DNA from: Syngnathus acus
Taxonomy: Eukaryota; Chordata; Actinopteri; Syngnathiformes; Syngnathidae
Assembly (NCBI RefSeq): GCF_901709675.1
Contig: NC_051087.1
Coordinates: 7,776,884-7,840,883, forward strand
Direction of reading: 5' to 3'
Length of the DNA stretch: 64,000 nucleotides
Shown: positions 36,598-64,000 of the stretch, piece after piece
Layout: each line of letters begins with the position of its first letter
Numbering within the stretch: the first letter of the stretch is position 1
Made by a program: the position numbers and the translations under genes
Notes under the pieces: model-generated
Seen by the model: only the letters and a program-made list of their open reading frames with translations
Told to the model about the DNA's origin: nothing
Databases searched by the model: none

Positions 36598-37232
36598 TAT
36601 TAACCTTCTAAAGCGCTTATTGTCATTAAGGTCGCACATGAGCTCATTCCAGCTAATTTGGGCGAAAGGCAGGGTACACCAGGTACCTGGATTGGTAACC
36701 AGTTAATCGCAGGGGAGACCAACAAACATTCAAACAACCATGTGCAGTCGCGGACAATTGTCCCTAATGAACATAGCATGGATGTTTTGGAACGTCAGAG
36801 GAAACTGGAGTGCTAAGGAAAACACACGCAAGCATGGAGGGAACATGCCAACGTCAAAGAAGGCTAAATCCAAGATCCAAACACTGGGACAATTTATGAT
36901 TTAATTCTTAAGAATGATGCAACCCAATCATGACTTTGTATAAAGCGTACAAATCAGCAACAAACTGTAGAACGGAATTCTCTAAATTTAGGTTCACTGG
37001 CAAGACTTAAAGACTAGATACACAATTTTCATCAACTTAATGTCAACAATACAACAACGAAACAAACGTTACAATTTATTTCATTTTTTTTTTAAATCGA
37101 CATGAGTGAAATTCAAGACTCTGGATATGTGGTTTTTATTTTATTTTATTTTTTAATGATGGCCTCAAACGTTGCCAAAATGAACGGAATACTAAAGAAA
37201 CACACAACGGAGAGAATATGCCAACTCCAAAG
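36598..37232 (-). repeat. decayed copies of the tRNA-like interspersed repeat
   Basis: At 36598-36860 the order of blocks matches the minus-strand form of the repeat (CATCCATCTATTAACC, then GCAGGGGAGACC, then CTGGAGTGCTAAGG and GGAGGGAACATGCC). A second short remnant at about 37178-37232 has GGAATACTAAAGAAAC and AGAATATGCCAACTCC. Confidence 0.45.
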
Positions 37233-37304
37233 AGTTGACCTGCACGACCTACACAAGCGAATACCTGCACTGACAAAAGATATCCAGCAGATGGCAGTAA
37301 TCAC

Positions 37305-37533
37305 AGATCAACGACACTTCCGGAAACTAGCAACAAGAACATCCAATCAAAAACAGTAACATTTTAAGTCAGGAAAGACGGTTGTTTCTTTCTTTCTCAT
37401 GCTGAAAACTACACTACCAATACACTAACGTACATGTAGTGTCCGCTCTGGATTTCAGTTCTTTCACCAAAAACATCTCCCCGGGAATTTCCTTGTTTTT
37501 GAGCCACATCTGCCTCTCTTCGACAGCTGTTTC
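37305..37533 (+). promoter_or_regulatory. cep95 promoter region with ETS-type site
   Basis: Upstream of the cep95 start is a palindromic CACTTCCGGAAA element at about 37314-37325, an ETS-factor-like site common in housekeeping promoters. CCAAT follows near 37344. There is no TATA box. Assignment is by position. Confidence 0.4.
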
Positions 37534-40500
37534 ATGGGCACTCCGGAGGAAGAGAAAGGTAAAAGCGGAAGGCAACGCTCGCTGTTGACGTACTATACGT
37601 AAGCTAACGCTAACTTTCCATTGCTAACTTTGTTGTTTCGCTCCATTTCTGTTATTGTTTTGGTACGTTTCCAGCCGAATGAATGATCTCATATTGTATT
37701 AAATTCCCCCCAAATCGGTCTACAAAGTATACATTGTAAGACTCTTTGAAGTCGGCGCGAAATAAAGTGACTTTAGCAGTGCTGGCTAGTTGAGTTGTTG
37801 AGTTAAAGTTGCGACACTCGCCTTTGGTATCAATAGATATCGACGTGACCTGCTGTTTGTTATTGACCTCAAAACTTGCAATACTGTGAGAAATTGTATG
37901 TGTTATGCAACTCAGTGTATGTTTTCTTCCCTTAACAGACTGGTTAGATGTGGCAAATGAGCTGCTCGGCAAGTGTGGCATTCAACAGAAGCTGACTAAA
38001 CTCACAGACTGTGACGCCCATGTGTTTATTAGTCTCTATGAAAACATCCTGAGAGAGAAGGTTCCAGGTAAGATGACAGCAAACCGGGTGCAGCATCTAT
38101 TTTGGAGTTCAGTTATGTTTAGAGAAATCCTTTACATCATTACAACTCAAACTTTCTCATGCGAAATTTTGATCTCTTTGTATGTCTTGGCATGTGAAGA
38201 AATTGACAATAAAGCAGACTTTGAAATACAAAATTTACAGGGAGGGCCACAATTTATTTTTGGGGTTAGTCATAAATCCATTTATTGAGACTGTTCAGTC
38301 TGCAATTGTTCAAAACACAATGTAGTTGTAATTCAAAACAACAAACAGTGTATTTTTTATTAATTTAGACTTAAAAATAAATGACAATCATCTATTATTA
38401 AATGACAATTATTGATGGTTTCTATACTTGCTTGATTGTTTTCAATCTTTTCAGATTATATTGTACCACCACGCAGTCAAGAGGATGACATCCATAATGT
38501 TCAGTGTGTGATTGACTCGCTGTCACTGGATTATCTTCAGATTAGTCTCTCGCATATCACAGGCATCGTAATTTTTTTTGTTTGAATTGCACCATGTTTT
38601 TTTTTTAGCTGTTTAGAATAACAGTCAAAATGTGTAATATCTATATTGCTAACAGGAGAAAATGTAATCAGGGGAGACAAAGAGTCAATCAAGAACCTTT
38701 TGGATATCTTTGACGGGCTCCTGGAATATCTCAGCGAGGCGATAAGTGAGGACTCACAGAATGACGGTGGGCACATCTAACAATCCTCTCTCTTTCCTTT
38801 GACTGTTCTCAATATATTGACACCAGTTATTATGTGTGGTCTCCAAACTGAAAAGGATTTTTAAAACCAGCTATGGAAAACAAAGAAACATCTCATTTGG
38901 CAGAACTGAGCAGTGCTTTGTTAGTGTGGCTTGAACTTCGCCACAGACCACATTATGTAACTTCCTCTGCACCTCATGATTGTCATGTCCCAGATAGAAA
39001 ATACAAGGGATTTCTTTTTTTTACAAAATCAGGGTCACAAAATGGTGGTCTCCGAGAGGAAGCTCCCAGTGAAAGCGAGGTGCCAACAACCAGCAATGCC
39101 ATCAAGCTGATAGACACAAAGATGGAGAAAGTGCGTTTATATTCTGATGATGGAACGTAAGTACATTTTTGTAGCTCTTTTCGCACTGCCTGTTAAAGAC
39201 GGGATGTTTCTGGGTTGCTCTGTATTAACCGCTCTGCCACGGACTAGAGGCTGTTTATAAACAAGTTCCTGAGTTCTAAACCACAACACATGTATTCCTA
39301 ACAGTCGAGTGAGTCAACTGAAATGTCCATGCATGCTCACATATCTTCCAATGCAGGTCCACTATGCAGTCGAGTAGGACTTCCCAACACTCCGGCAACA
39401 GTGAGCAGCCCGGCTCACCCGGCGAAGCCATCGGGCTTGGAGTTTCAGCACGCACGTTTGCAGATCAACAAGGTGAAGATGCAAAAATATGCATTAAAAA
39501 ATACAAGGTGGCCCCTCTTTAGGATGGAGTTTTTCTGTTGCTATGCCAGAAATAGTTGTAGGCAATTTTGTCCCCTGCATCTATCCTTTACCTTCTGACT
39601 CAACAGAACCAGCTGTCCAGATGTTAACCATGGATGCAGTCGCCACCACGGATGCAGTCGCTGCCGCTAGTCCCTCAGAGGACCAGGACCTACCTTTGAG
39701 TGTGCGGCTGCACGCCGCCATTGCACTGCAGCCACCCACCCAGAGTGATTCTCCCCAGCCCGTCGTCACAGACACACATTGCATGGAGCAAGACGCCGGT
39801 GGTGCCGAGGAGCAACACGACCATGTTGTCATTCAGGTATTAAAATCTTCTGTTTTTAAATATTAGATTTTGTAAGGTCTCACTTTCCTAGTAACCTTTT
39901 TGACCTCAGTCAGTCCTTCTTTTTGGTCCTATGTTCAAATGTCCCATCATTCTCCAGGGACAGACCTCTAGCGCTGAAGCCCAGGGAGTTGTCTGCAATG
40001 GACTGCACTCTCCGGGTGGGTGAGAAAAACAAAACACAGTTGGTCCCCGCGTACATCTTGAGACTAACAGTCTGGCACTTCTGTGCCTCTTTTCCAGCCT
40101 TGAGTGAAAGTGAGTCAACAAGCCAGCAAAGAGCCAACGTTGCGTTCGAGACACTGCAGGTAGGAAAGAAGCAGGTCGTCACATTTGAACTAAATGCCAT
40201 ATTTCCGGCATTTTGTACAAGTTTCAGCACCAAGTACAATATTTTCAGCCCACTCAGGGAGGCCCCAGGAGGGTTTTAGTCCACACGCAACCAGATGTGC
40301 TCATCCTCACGCTGCAGGATGAGGCGTCGGCCACGACTCCGTCGCCACCAGACACGGAAGAGGAGCAAGAGGAAGAAGAGTCATGTCCTATGACGAGACT
40401 GCAGGCGGAGAGGCTCCACAATAGCAAGGCCCTCGGGTAAAACTATTTCATGCAAGCATAGTTGCCCTCGCTTAGAGGATGTCTCGCTCAAGCCTTCACT

Positions 40501-42993
40501 GTTTTGTCTGAGCAGCAGATGGTTGGAAAAAGATGAGGAGGAAGAAGACAAGGAGACACATTCTTGCCGAAGGAAGAGCAATAAGCGAGCGGAAAAAGAG
40601 TTGCATCATATTTCTGAGAAACTAACCCATCGAATTGATGAGCTGGATCAGGTGAGATCAGGTTCAAGTGCATGTTTGTAAACTTTTTCTTTCTGGATTT
40701 TCTTGACCTTTCGTTTGAAAATGCCGGAAATGTGCCATATAAGTAAAGCCCCCTTCTTGGAGCTCAACATTTCACTTCAAAAGCATCATATTTTCTTTTC
40801 TTAATTTTTGTATTTCCTGCAGATGCTAAAACGACTTATGGGCACCAGTGGAGAGTCTGGAGCTGTCGGAGATTCAGAAGAGGAGTCTGACCTCTGTGAC
40901 GACTTCGTAACGCAACATAGGACTTCCAGACCACGTGCAGGTGTGATGAAAATATGCATTTTCTCAGCTATATATTTACTCTCACTCAGAGCACATCCAC
41001 AAGAATTCTTTGGTATTTCAGGAACACCCGAACCCAAATCCACCCATAGGACATCCTTATCCTCGCCAGCACGACATCACTCCGTGCTGGAGCGCTTGCA
41101 GGATGGCGAGCACGAAGCCCTGAGCCGACAAACGAACATCCCAAACCGTCCTCTGATGTGGCAAAGTGAGCCGCCGCGCCGTACTAAACACAGAAAGGTT
41201 GTTTTGATTTTTATCCATCCCATATATAGTGGTTGACTTCCAACGTTCAGATGGTATTTATGGAATTCACGTTCTTTGTCTAACCAGACTGTGGTGAACC
41301 AAGCCTACGAGACGGAACTGGCGAGATTAGAAGGCAAAAAACGAGCCGATCTGGACAAGGAACGACACAAAGTTCAAGAAGCTGTAAGTCGTCGCTGTGC
41401 TTGTCACCAACCACAGAGGTGTCACCAAACAAGACTCGATTGCGTGTACACAGGAGCGAGAGTACAGAGAGGCCCTACTCGATGACTTCCCCAAGGCACC
41501 CAGAACACTTCCTTCGACAAGCAAGTCCCAGCCCAAGGTCCACAAACAAAGCACATCGGCACGGCTACGAATCCCCAAGAAAACGCCACCTCGTAAGATG
41601 CATTCCTTTCATTTACATATGAATGAATGGGCTTGTAAGAACACAAACAATCAAATTGTCCCCCCAGAGCAGAGCATGATGTTTCGGCATGCAATTTCTC
41701 CTTTCAGTCAAAGTGAAGGAGAATGAGCTCCTGCCCTTGCTCCTGGAGGAGCTGCCGTTCCTGCATATTTCCCCGCATGAGCTGGGCCTCATGTGGCAGC
41801 AGCAGAAGCAACACGCAGAGCAACTCAATGCCCAAGCCTTCGCCCAGAAGCAGCGGCGCAGTCGATTCTCCCGAGAGGTTAGTGCTTGACCTGGTGTGGT
41901 CCTGAAGGTGGAGCGCAAGTGAGTAATGGACGCTTCCCTGTGTGTGGCAGTTGGAAGAAGCTCAGAGGAAGCATGACTTGCTGGTGGGGTTGGTCCACAA
42001 ACAGCAGGAGCACAGCAGACGTCTGGTGGGTTCACTCACATTTCTTCCAGTGAGTTCCAAACAGCCAAAAAAAGAGCAGGCTGTGACTCGCTATGGTCTC
42101 GATCCTCCAGAGGGACTTTAAAGAGCACAGTAAGCAGCAGAAGTGCACCCAGACCCGACTGAGAGAACAGCGGCAGCAGATCGCTCGGGCCAGGAAGTAC
42201 TACCAAGACTACCACGTCGAGCATCGGGCTCGCCTCATGAAGGCTCGCGTCAACGAGGAGAAGGTGGTTGCGTGACGCATTCCACTTCTCAGCACTAACA
42301 AGCTGATCTGATCATCCGGCATGTCGTTTGGTTTGTGTAGATGGTTCGGCAACTCTTTGAGGAAGGTTTGGAGGTACAGAAGGCTCGTCTGAGGGAGCAG
42401 AGAGCCTTCGCCACGGAGCAACGGCTGGAGTATCAGAAACAACACCAGGACCACATAGAGTCGATGGAGAACTACTACAAAGATCAAGTAGGACCACTTG
42501 CACAAGTGTATGAGACCTGCAACAAGAGCTGAATGAAATATTTGCCTTCAAGATATGAACGCCACACTTTTATCCTTGAAGCCAATACTGCATCATACGG
42601 ACAGCTGTTCTTAATCATTTGACTCTCATATTCTAAATCACCTAACCCTTCTCTGTTTACAGTTTTCACTTCTGGCTGAAAAACTTGCACAAGAGCAACA
42701 AGAGATCAAGATTCGTAAAAAAGCTCAAGAGAAGGTTTAAAGAAAAAGTCATGTTAAAAATATTCTTAAAACACTACTATCAGGTTGCCCCTTGTTGAAG
42801 CAGTGCCTTTTCGCAGGTGCTGCTCAAGATGAAATGCGAGCTGCGTTCTAAGATGGAGCGCGAGATCCGCGAGCTGCAGAAAATCATCATCCAGAACGAC
42901 CAGGACGACCACTTCCAGGATCTGGAGGTCCAGAGGTTACGCAATCGAGTGTGCATGGCTTCATTTCACTGCCACAAAAGCAGTCTGCACTGA
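37534..42993 (+). CDS. cep95: centrosomal protein 95 (CCDC45)
   Basis: Centrosome/spindle-pole coiled-coil protein of poorly defined function. Twenty-one exons: 37534-37558, 37939-38067, 38455-38562, 38656-38766, 39033-39156, 39357-39472, 39607-39836, 39958-40015, 40098-40159, 40249-40436, 40519-40651, 40823-40940, 41022-41197, 41288-41383, 41454-41592, 41708-41877, 41951-42025, 42111-42263, 42341-42487, 42663-42734, 42817-42993, giving 868 aa. Residues 1-125 form the conserved CH-like N-terminus ([46 protein letters not shown]). The middle is acidic and low in complexity. From about residue 545 there are long charged coiled coils ([30 protein letters not shown]-type). Exon 3 uses a GC donor, and exon 11 has tandem CAGCAG acceptors. 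polg2-ddx5-cep95-smurf2 is the human order. Confidence 0.94.
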
Positions 42994-43571
42994 CCGTGAC
43001 ACGTCTGGGTCTCAACTAGAGGAATGAATCCGAGGTGCAACGTCCTGGTAACTGCTCAGATTTGCACAAGAAGAGCGCGCTTCCGCAAACCGTAATTGGG
43101 TACAAGACGAACCTACAATTGAGTAACTGAAAGCAATCCGACAAATTGTAACCAACTGTACCTTCACTGTGACCTTAGTCTGTTGTAGCTGGTTGCCAGT
43201 ACAAACGTTTGTTCTTATGCCAAATGACCACCAGAACACTGGGTTTTAACTTCCTTTTACCATGTGTGATTAAGTCTTCCTTCAACTTGTTTGTGGTTTA
43301 TTTATTTTTTAAATTAAATCTGACCTATTTTTTGTAAATACTAACTGGGTGTTGGTGCGGTCTAATCCATAAGACAATAACAATTAAGTCTTAAGAGAAG
43401 CCAAAGCTATTGGATTTCTATCTAACTGGAGCATTCTTAAGTGTGACTAAAGGTTTGTACATATTTAGGAGGGAAATTAACTTCTATGAAGCTCCCGATG
43501 ATGTCTGAACCACCTTAAATGACATGAACAAGACTAATGCTGTTGTGGGTGATCTAGTCTGCACTTGAACC

Positions 43572-43577
43572 AATAAA
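43572..43577 (+). terminator. cep95 polyadenylation signal
   Basis: AATAAA about 580 bases after the cep95 stop. No closer canonical hexamer was seen. Confidence 0.5.
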
Positions 43578-43579
43578 CC

Positions 43580-44222
43580 TCACGTTGCAAACTTCTCACC
43601 GCATCTACTGTTGCATCTATCCACACAAATACCTCTAAGTGTGTGCACTAGAACACAATTGACACCAACCTTTAAAAAACTAAAATTGGGAAGGAGGTGC
43701 GGTGTGAAGCCAAGCTCAGAATACAGCATGGTTGTCTTTTCAACACTGCCAGGGAAAGATAACTGGTGGAAGGTTTGTATTGTTACTGTATGAAATAAAG
43801 TGATTTAAATGTAACAATTACAATTCAAAATGACTGTTATGTCAAACTTGAACTTGTACAGACAACAATCATTACTTGGCGATACGAGAGATAATAACGT
43901 GCGTGTTTTGTGGTGTCAAGCTACTAAGTTGTCTTCATCAATGAGAGACCCATTATCATAATTTGTGAGCAGACATGCAACAGTGTACAATTGATTAACG
44001 CTGCCAAAATGCCTCACTGAACCTAGAAATGTGCATTTACATAAATTTGCTCCATGAAATGATCCGGTTGAGGGTTACCTGGTGGACTCCATAACTGTCA
44101 GCAACGTCTTGCTGATTGACTCCCTGGGCTAGGTAGTTCAGGAACATGAAGCACTTGCCATAGATGATAGAGCTGGTACAAATCAACGCCCAGAAGCGCA
44201 TCTTGAGCATATGAAGCAAAAC
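43580..44222 (-). CDS. unassigned two-exon candidate, minus strand
   Basis: Weak candidate. Exon 44079-44222 follows a clean acceptor (tttttgtag) and ends CACCAG|gtaaccc. From ATG at 44210 it reads MLKMRFWALICTSSIIYG..., a signal-peptide-like start. A second segment 43580-43762 follows a ccaccag acceptor, continues in phase and ends in TGA. It is rich in Cys near its end (CVDRCNSRCGEKFAT). AATAAA for this strand lies at 43297-43302. Upstream on the same strand there are two further good donors at 44588 and 44482 (CAG or GAG before gtaag). I do not recognise the product. It overlaps the end of the cep95 3' UTR in antisense and may be a non-coding transcript or chance. Confidence 0.2.
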
Positions 44223-45110
44223 CTACAAAAATAGAACAGATATAAGACACAGTTGGTTTGGGAACAAAAAACATGCCTGATTATCACAGATTTTTTGGAC
44301 AACAGAGGAAACAGGTAGGTTACACAAATATGAAAGGCAGAAACTCAACAGTATGTATCAATTTTCGCTATACAGTAAAGCAACTCTTAAGTAACATTAA
44401 ATTAAATCTAGGCATGTGCATGTTACTTTGCTTCTAGCATGCACGTACAAGTTGTACATAGTATTGCCTTACTTGTCTTACCTGGTCTAACCAAGGTCGA
44501 GGAGGTCACTAAGCAGATTGTCTTAGTTGTGTCTGCAGACAGCATGCTCTACTGTCTTGTCTCTTCTTTGGCAAGCCTTGGCCTTACCTCTGAGACACAT
44601 GGTCTTGAAGGGGCGAGAGTAATTGTTTCACTCGAACGACAGCTCCTCTTTAACGTACCCTTTCCTTTAACCGATGCTGGCAAAAAAAATGTTGGCTACA
44701 CACCCGAGCGTGGTGTCCAATTTGAAAGTTGTCCCTCTGGACAGCAAATATGTCTACACAACGGAGTGGGGGGAAAAAACCAATACACTTTTGCATTTTT
44801 CTTCAACCTAATATGAAGGCACACAACAATGTTTAGCCCTTCATTTTGTTGCAGATGCTTGAATTTTTAGCGTTGCCCGAGTGGTGTCATGCCCACATTG
44901 CTCACGCTATGGCACAACAGTGACAGTGACCAGGAAGTAGTTGATCTGGACTGTTTATGGACCAGAAAACACACAGGCAGAGCACACACAGTGAAATCAT
45001 CGGTATTTCAAAATACTGACAAATGGAAATAATGAGTGATACGCATACGTCTGTAAAACATATTGCTGTCACATCCAGACAGCAGTGTTTTATTGCTTGG
45101 CTTTCTGCAG

Positions 45111-45515
45111 GTGTACAAGAATTACCTGTCCCCCACCCTTGCCATCATTTTAATATTTTTACTTTATTGTCCATTTGTCAGTTACAAGCTCACAGAACAG
45201 AGCAGCTGTGGAGAAAAACGCAACATTTACTGTAACAATAAATACAAAAACCTGGGAAAATTGGATGCAGAATTATTGAAAAAGATGGTTGGTTTTATTG
45301 GGTACAATTCCAACCCCGCCCAAGTGTTTGTTAGCATGAGTGAGTCAGCCAGGAAATATGGCAAAGCGACACAGATGAGATATGGACAAACATATGTGCG
45401 GCAAAGCGGAAACATGTGCGTGTGCATATACGGATGCAGTCTACAAAATCCGTCCATTTCGTATTTGGTACATAAAGGGAAGTGTCCAAGATGTATACAT
45501 GACATCTGCAAATAA
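45111..45515 (+). CDS. unassigned terminal-exon candidate, membrane segment plus Cys-rich region
   Basis: An open frame of 135 codons starts after an acceptor (ctttctgcag at 45101-45110) and ends at TAA 45513-45515, with AATAAA at 45545-45550. It has no ATG near its beginning, so it would need an upstream exon that I could not find. The translation begins VYKNYLSPTLAIILIFLLYC, a probable membrane span. A region with nine cysteines follows (CGEKRNIYC, MCVCIYGC, GKCPRCIHDIC). I recognise no family. The minus strand is also open for 100 codons here, which weakens the case. Confidence 0.3.
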   Translation: MYKNYLSPTLAIILIFLLYCPFVSYKLTEQSSCGEKRNIYCNNKYKNLGKLDAELLKKMVGFIGYNSNPAQVFVSMSESARKYGKATQMRYGQTYVRQSGNMCVCIYGCSLQNPSISYLVHKGKCPRCIHDICK

Positions 45516-45947
45516 CACTTGCTATGCATTTTTTACTTGTGTGAAATAAAACATCAATTAAATCCTCTGTAAATGTTCATAGAACAATTTGTAAGCTCTT
45601 CATGGTTGCAGCCAGTAAAGAAATAAGAAAAAGGATTCACAAGTCCAAACAAATAGTTGTGGCTATGCAAAACGGACTTGTTGAGAAAACACGAAACTTT
45701 GCCCTCTAGTGGAAACATCCCCAGTAGCAAACGAAATTCCTATGAATGTATGACTGTTTAAAAGTCAGGTGTGTCTTTTTTTGCGTCAAGCCATCCTCAT
45801 TTAAAAAATAATGTACATCCCACCCACGCTCCAATTGACAAAAAAAACAACAACCTCAAAACGCGTTCACCTGAGAATGCAAAGAGGTCTGGAACAGACA
45901 TGCTGCAGTTGCACGGAACACAAACAAAAACAAATCATATATTTGTA

Positions 45948-45969
45948 CATATATATATATATATATATT

Positions 45970-46001
<32 letters not shown>

Positions 46002-46002
46002 C
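45948..46002. repeat. TA microsatellite
   Basis: Two TA runs joined by TTTGTACATA. Confidence 0.95.
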
Positions 46003-46982
46003 TCCATGTATAGAGATATGTGTTCCTCTACTCTGTATGTGTAACATAGTATAGCAAAGTAGACATGATACATTTCAAAACAGGGGTTCCCCCACTTAGG
46101 CAATTAAAATGCTGGAAGCTATTTTATCAATTGGCAATCACGCACATCACATCTTGGAAAAGACTTTTTTTTGGGGTGTCAAGGTTGATGCGTTTCGGGG
46201 TGTGAGGGAGGAACATACGATTTCATTTGTCTCTCGTTTGGGAAACCCTGTTTTCATGTTGGGTGTTGGGAGGCGGAAGTACTCCTGACATCATTGCTCA
46301 CTTGCTAAAGTGCTTGACAGTGACGAGTGAAAATAAACATCTTGTCTGTCTGCAGCAGTGCACACTTTGCAACATGTCACAGTGAGCGCGCACGGTGGCC
46401 AGGGTGAAGAACACATCCATACAAAATGTGGATGGATGGATGAATGAAATCCTCAAAAAAAACAATAGGCCCAACACTTGATATTGAGCGGCTTTAAAGA
46501 CCAGCAGTGGAACCTCCAAAACGGGGTTAAAAAGTGCCACAATATGAAATTGACACAGTTCTTTGTGTTACCACTCCATTAACTGTTTTCAAAGACTGCG
46601 TAGTTTGACATGATTTTTTTTCTTCTCTACATGGGCTCCTAGAAAAAAAAAATGGATAACTTGAAATTATAATTAATTCTTGGAGGTTCCGCTGTAAGAT
46701 ACCGTGAGAAGAAAAACTTAAAGCCCCACTTAGCTTTTCATACAAACGTGGATATAGACACATGCACACACAGATAGAACTTCTTCACCAGAGTCTGTTT
46801 CCTCAGCACTGACAAGATTGAATCGAGAAAAAAAAAAGAAACAAAAAAAAAAAAAAAAAAAAAAAAATCAAGATTTATAGCGAGATCCAAAAACAATATA
46901 TTACCTTTTTAGGGCTGCTTTTAAAAGTGGACTTTTTTTTCAATGAGGGGCTTGAGAATGAACTGAATCCCTCTTGCACGTA

Positions 46983-47121
46983 CAGACACACACACACAGA
47001 CACACACACACACAGACACACACACACACAGACACACACGCACACACGCGCACACACACGCACACACACGCATACACACGCACACACACGCATACACACC
47101 CGCACACACCCGCACACACAC
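46983..47121. repeat. CA-rich microsatellite, interrupted
   Basis: CA runs interrupted by GACA, CGCA and CCGC units over about 140 bases. Confidence 0.95.
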
Positions 47122-47279
47122 AAGTTTGGACTGAGGTAGGATGAAAGTGCGCCTCTCCACTACAATATCTGATTTCATGAACATGGAGAGCTTGGGCAAG
47201 AATTGGCTACCTGAAGAAGTCGCGGCGAGAAGTGGCAGGAGCGTGACGTGCACAGAGCAACGCTAATTCTCGTTCTGCG

Positions 47280-47281
<2 letters not shown>

Positions 47282-47310
<29 letters not shown>
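47282..47310. repeat. poly(A) tract
   Basis: Uninterrupted A run of about 29 bases in the probable smurf2 3' UTR region (T-run in that mRNA). Confidence 0.9.
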
Positions 47311-47549
47311 CACCCAGAAGGAGTATTCAAATGAACGGTGTGAGCGTGGTGGTGGTCTCTAAGTCCGCCTGCTCGCTCCCAAACGTGCTACAACGTAAAG
47401 AAACCTAGAAGGAAGAGGCGCTCTGAACGATATGGGAAGAACGCGGATAGCAGCGTGAAAGAAAGAGGAAGACTGTGGGATGCTCAGTTATGCTGCATGG
47501 ATGAGTCCTTGGAACAGTCGCATATTAACACACCCACACACACACCAAC

Positions 47550-63942
<16,393 letters not shown>

Positions 63943-64000
63943 CTGGAGGGAAGCAAACAAACATACAATGGTGTGAAAAAGTGTTTTGTATATTTACATA

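Larger units (their letters stand above)
43600..47549. other. gene-poor gap between cep95 and smurf2
   Basis: Apart from the two weak candidates above, this region holds the likely long smurf2 3' UTR (just below 47550) and simple repeats: TA at 45948-46002, poly(A) at about 46844-46866, CA-type at 46983-47121 and poly(A) at 47282-47310. No known gene was recognised. Confidence 0.55.

Noticed and set aside
44079-44222. Helix-turn-helix-like string (QQDVADSYGVHQVTLNRIISW) suggesting a transposase
   Set aside because: Its second half lies beyond a good splice donor, so the similarity is probably accidental; no transposase catalytic motif is nearby.
44439-44816. 125-codon plus-strand frame
   Set aside because: No family, no polyadenylation signal close after it, and the opposite strand has better splice sites. 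Could be a 5' exon for the 45111 candidate, but the junction is weak.
46875-47253. Val/Cys-rich frames on the minus strand
   Set aside because: They are translations of the CA microsatellite block.

Overview
This is a vertebrate nuclear window, almost certainly from a teleost fish. The genes are intron-rich with conserved exon phases. The window holds long CA/GA microsatellites, short fish-type inverted-repeat elements and a tRNA-like interspersed repeat. I read the coding content by splicing exons by eye. Every multi-exon model below keeps an open frame across its splice junctions. The four models that are complete in the window give whole codon counts: srp68 592 aa, polg2 452 aa, ddx5 626 aa, cep95 868 aa.

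Layout, left to right. (1) Positions 1-7314, minus strand: 5' half of envoplakin (evpl), running off the left edge. (2) 7315-11716: intergenic, with one stem-loop element. (3) 11717-18724, minus: srp68, complete. (4) 19765-23387, minus: polg2, complete. (5) 24213-29604, minus: ddx5, complete. (6) 29.9-37.2 kb: an accessory island rich in repeats. It holds a head-to-head pair of C-type lectin-like receptor genes: a truncated minus copy without a lectin domain (31693-32804) and a complete plus copy (33112-36412). (7) 37534-42993, plus: cep95, complete. (8) 43.6-47.5 kb: a poorly understood gap with two weak gene candidates and several microsatellites. (9) 47550-63942, minus: smurf2, most of the gene (C2 end, three WW domains, full HECT domain), running off the right edge.

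The genes are housekeeping or regulatory: desmosome/cornified-envelope scaffold, signal recognition particle, mitochondrial DNA polymerase accessory subunit, DEAD-box RNA helicase, centrosomal protein and HECT ubiquitin ligase. They do not form a pathway. Gene order supports the calls. As I remember the human map, EVPL and SRP68 are neighbours at 17q25, while POLG2, DDX5, CEP95 and SMURF2 are neighbours at 17q23. The window therefore joins two segments that are apart in human. The most unusual part is the lectin pair, where one gene has kept the membrane anchor and a coiled-coil neck but has no visible lectin domain. No operons, CRISPR arrays, rRNA or tRNA genes were seen.
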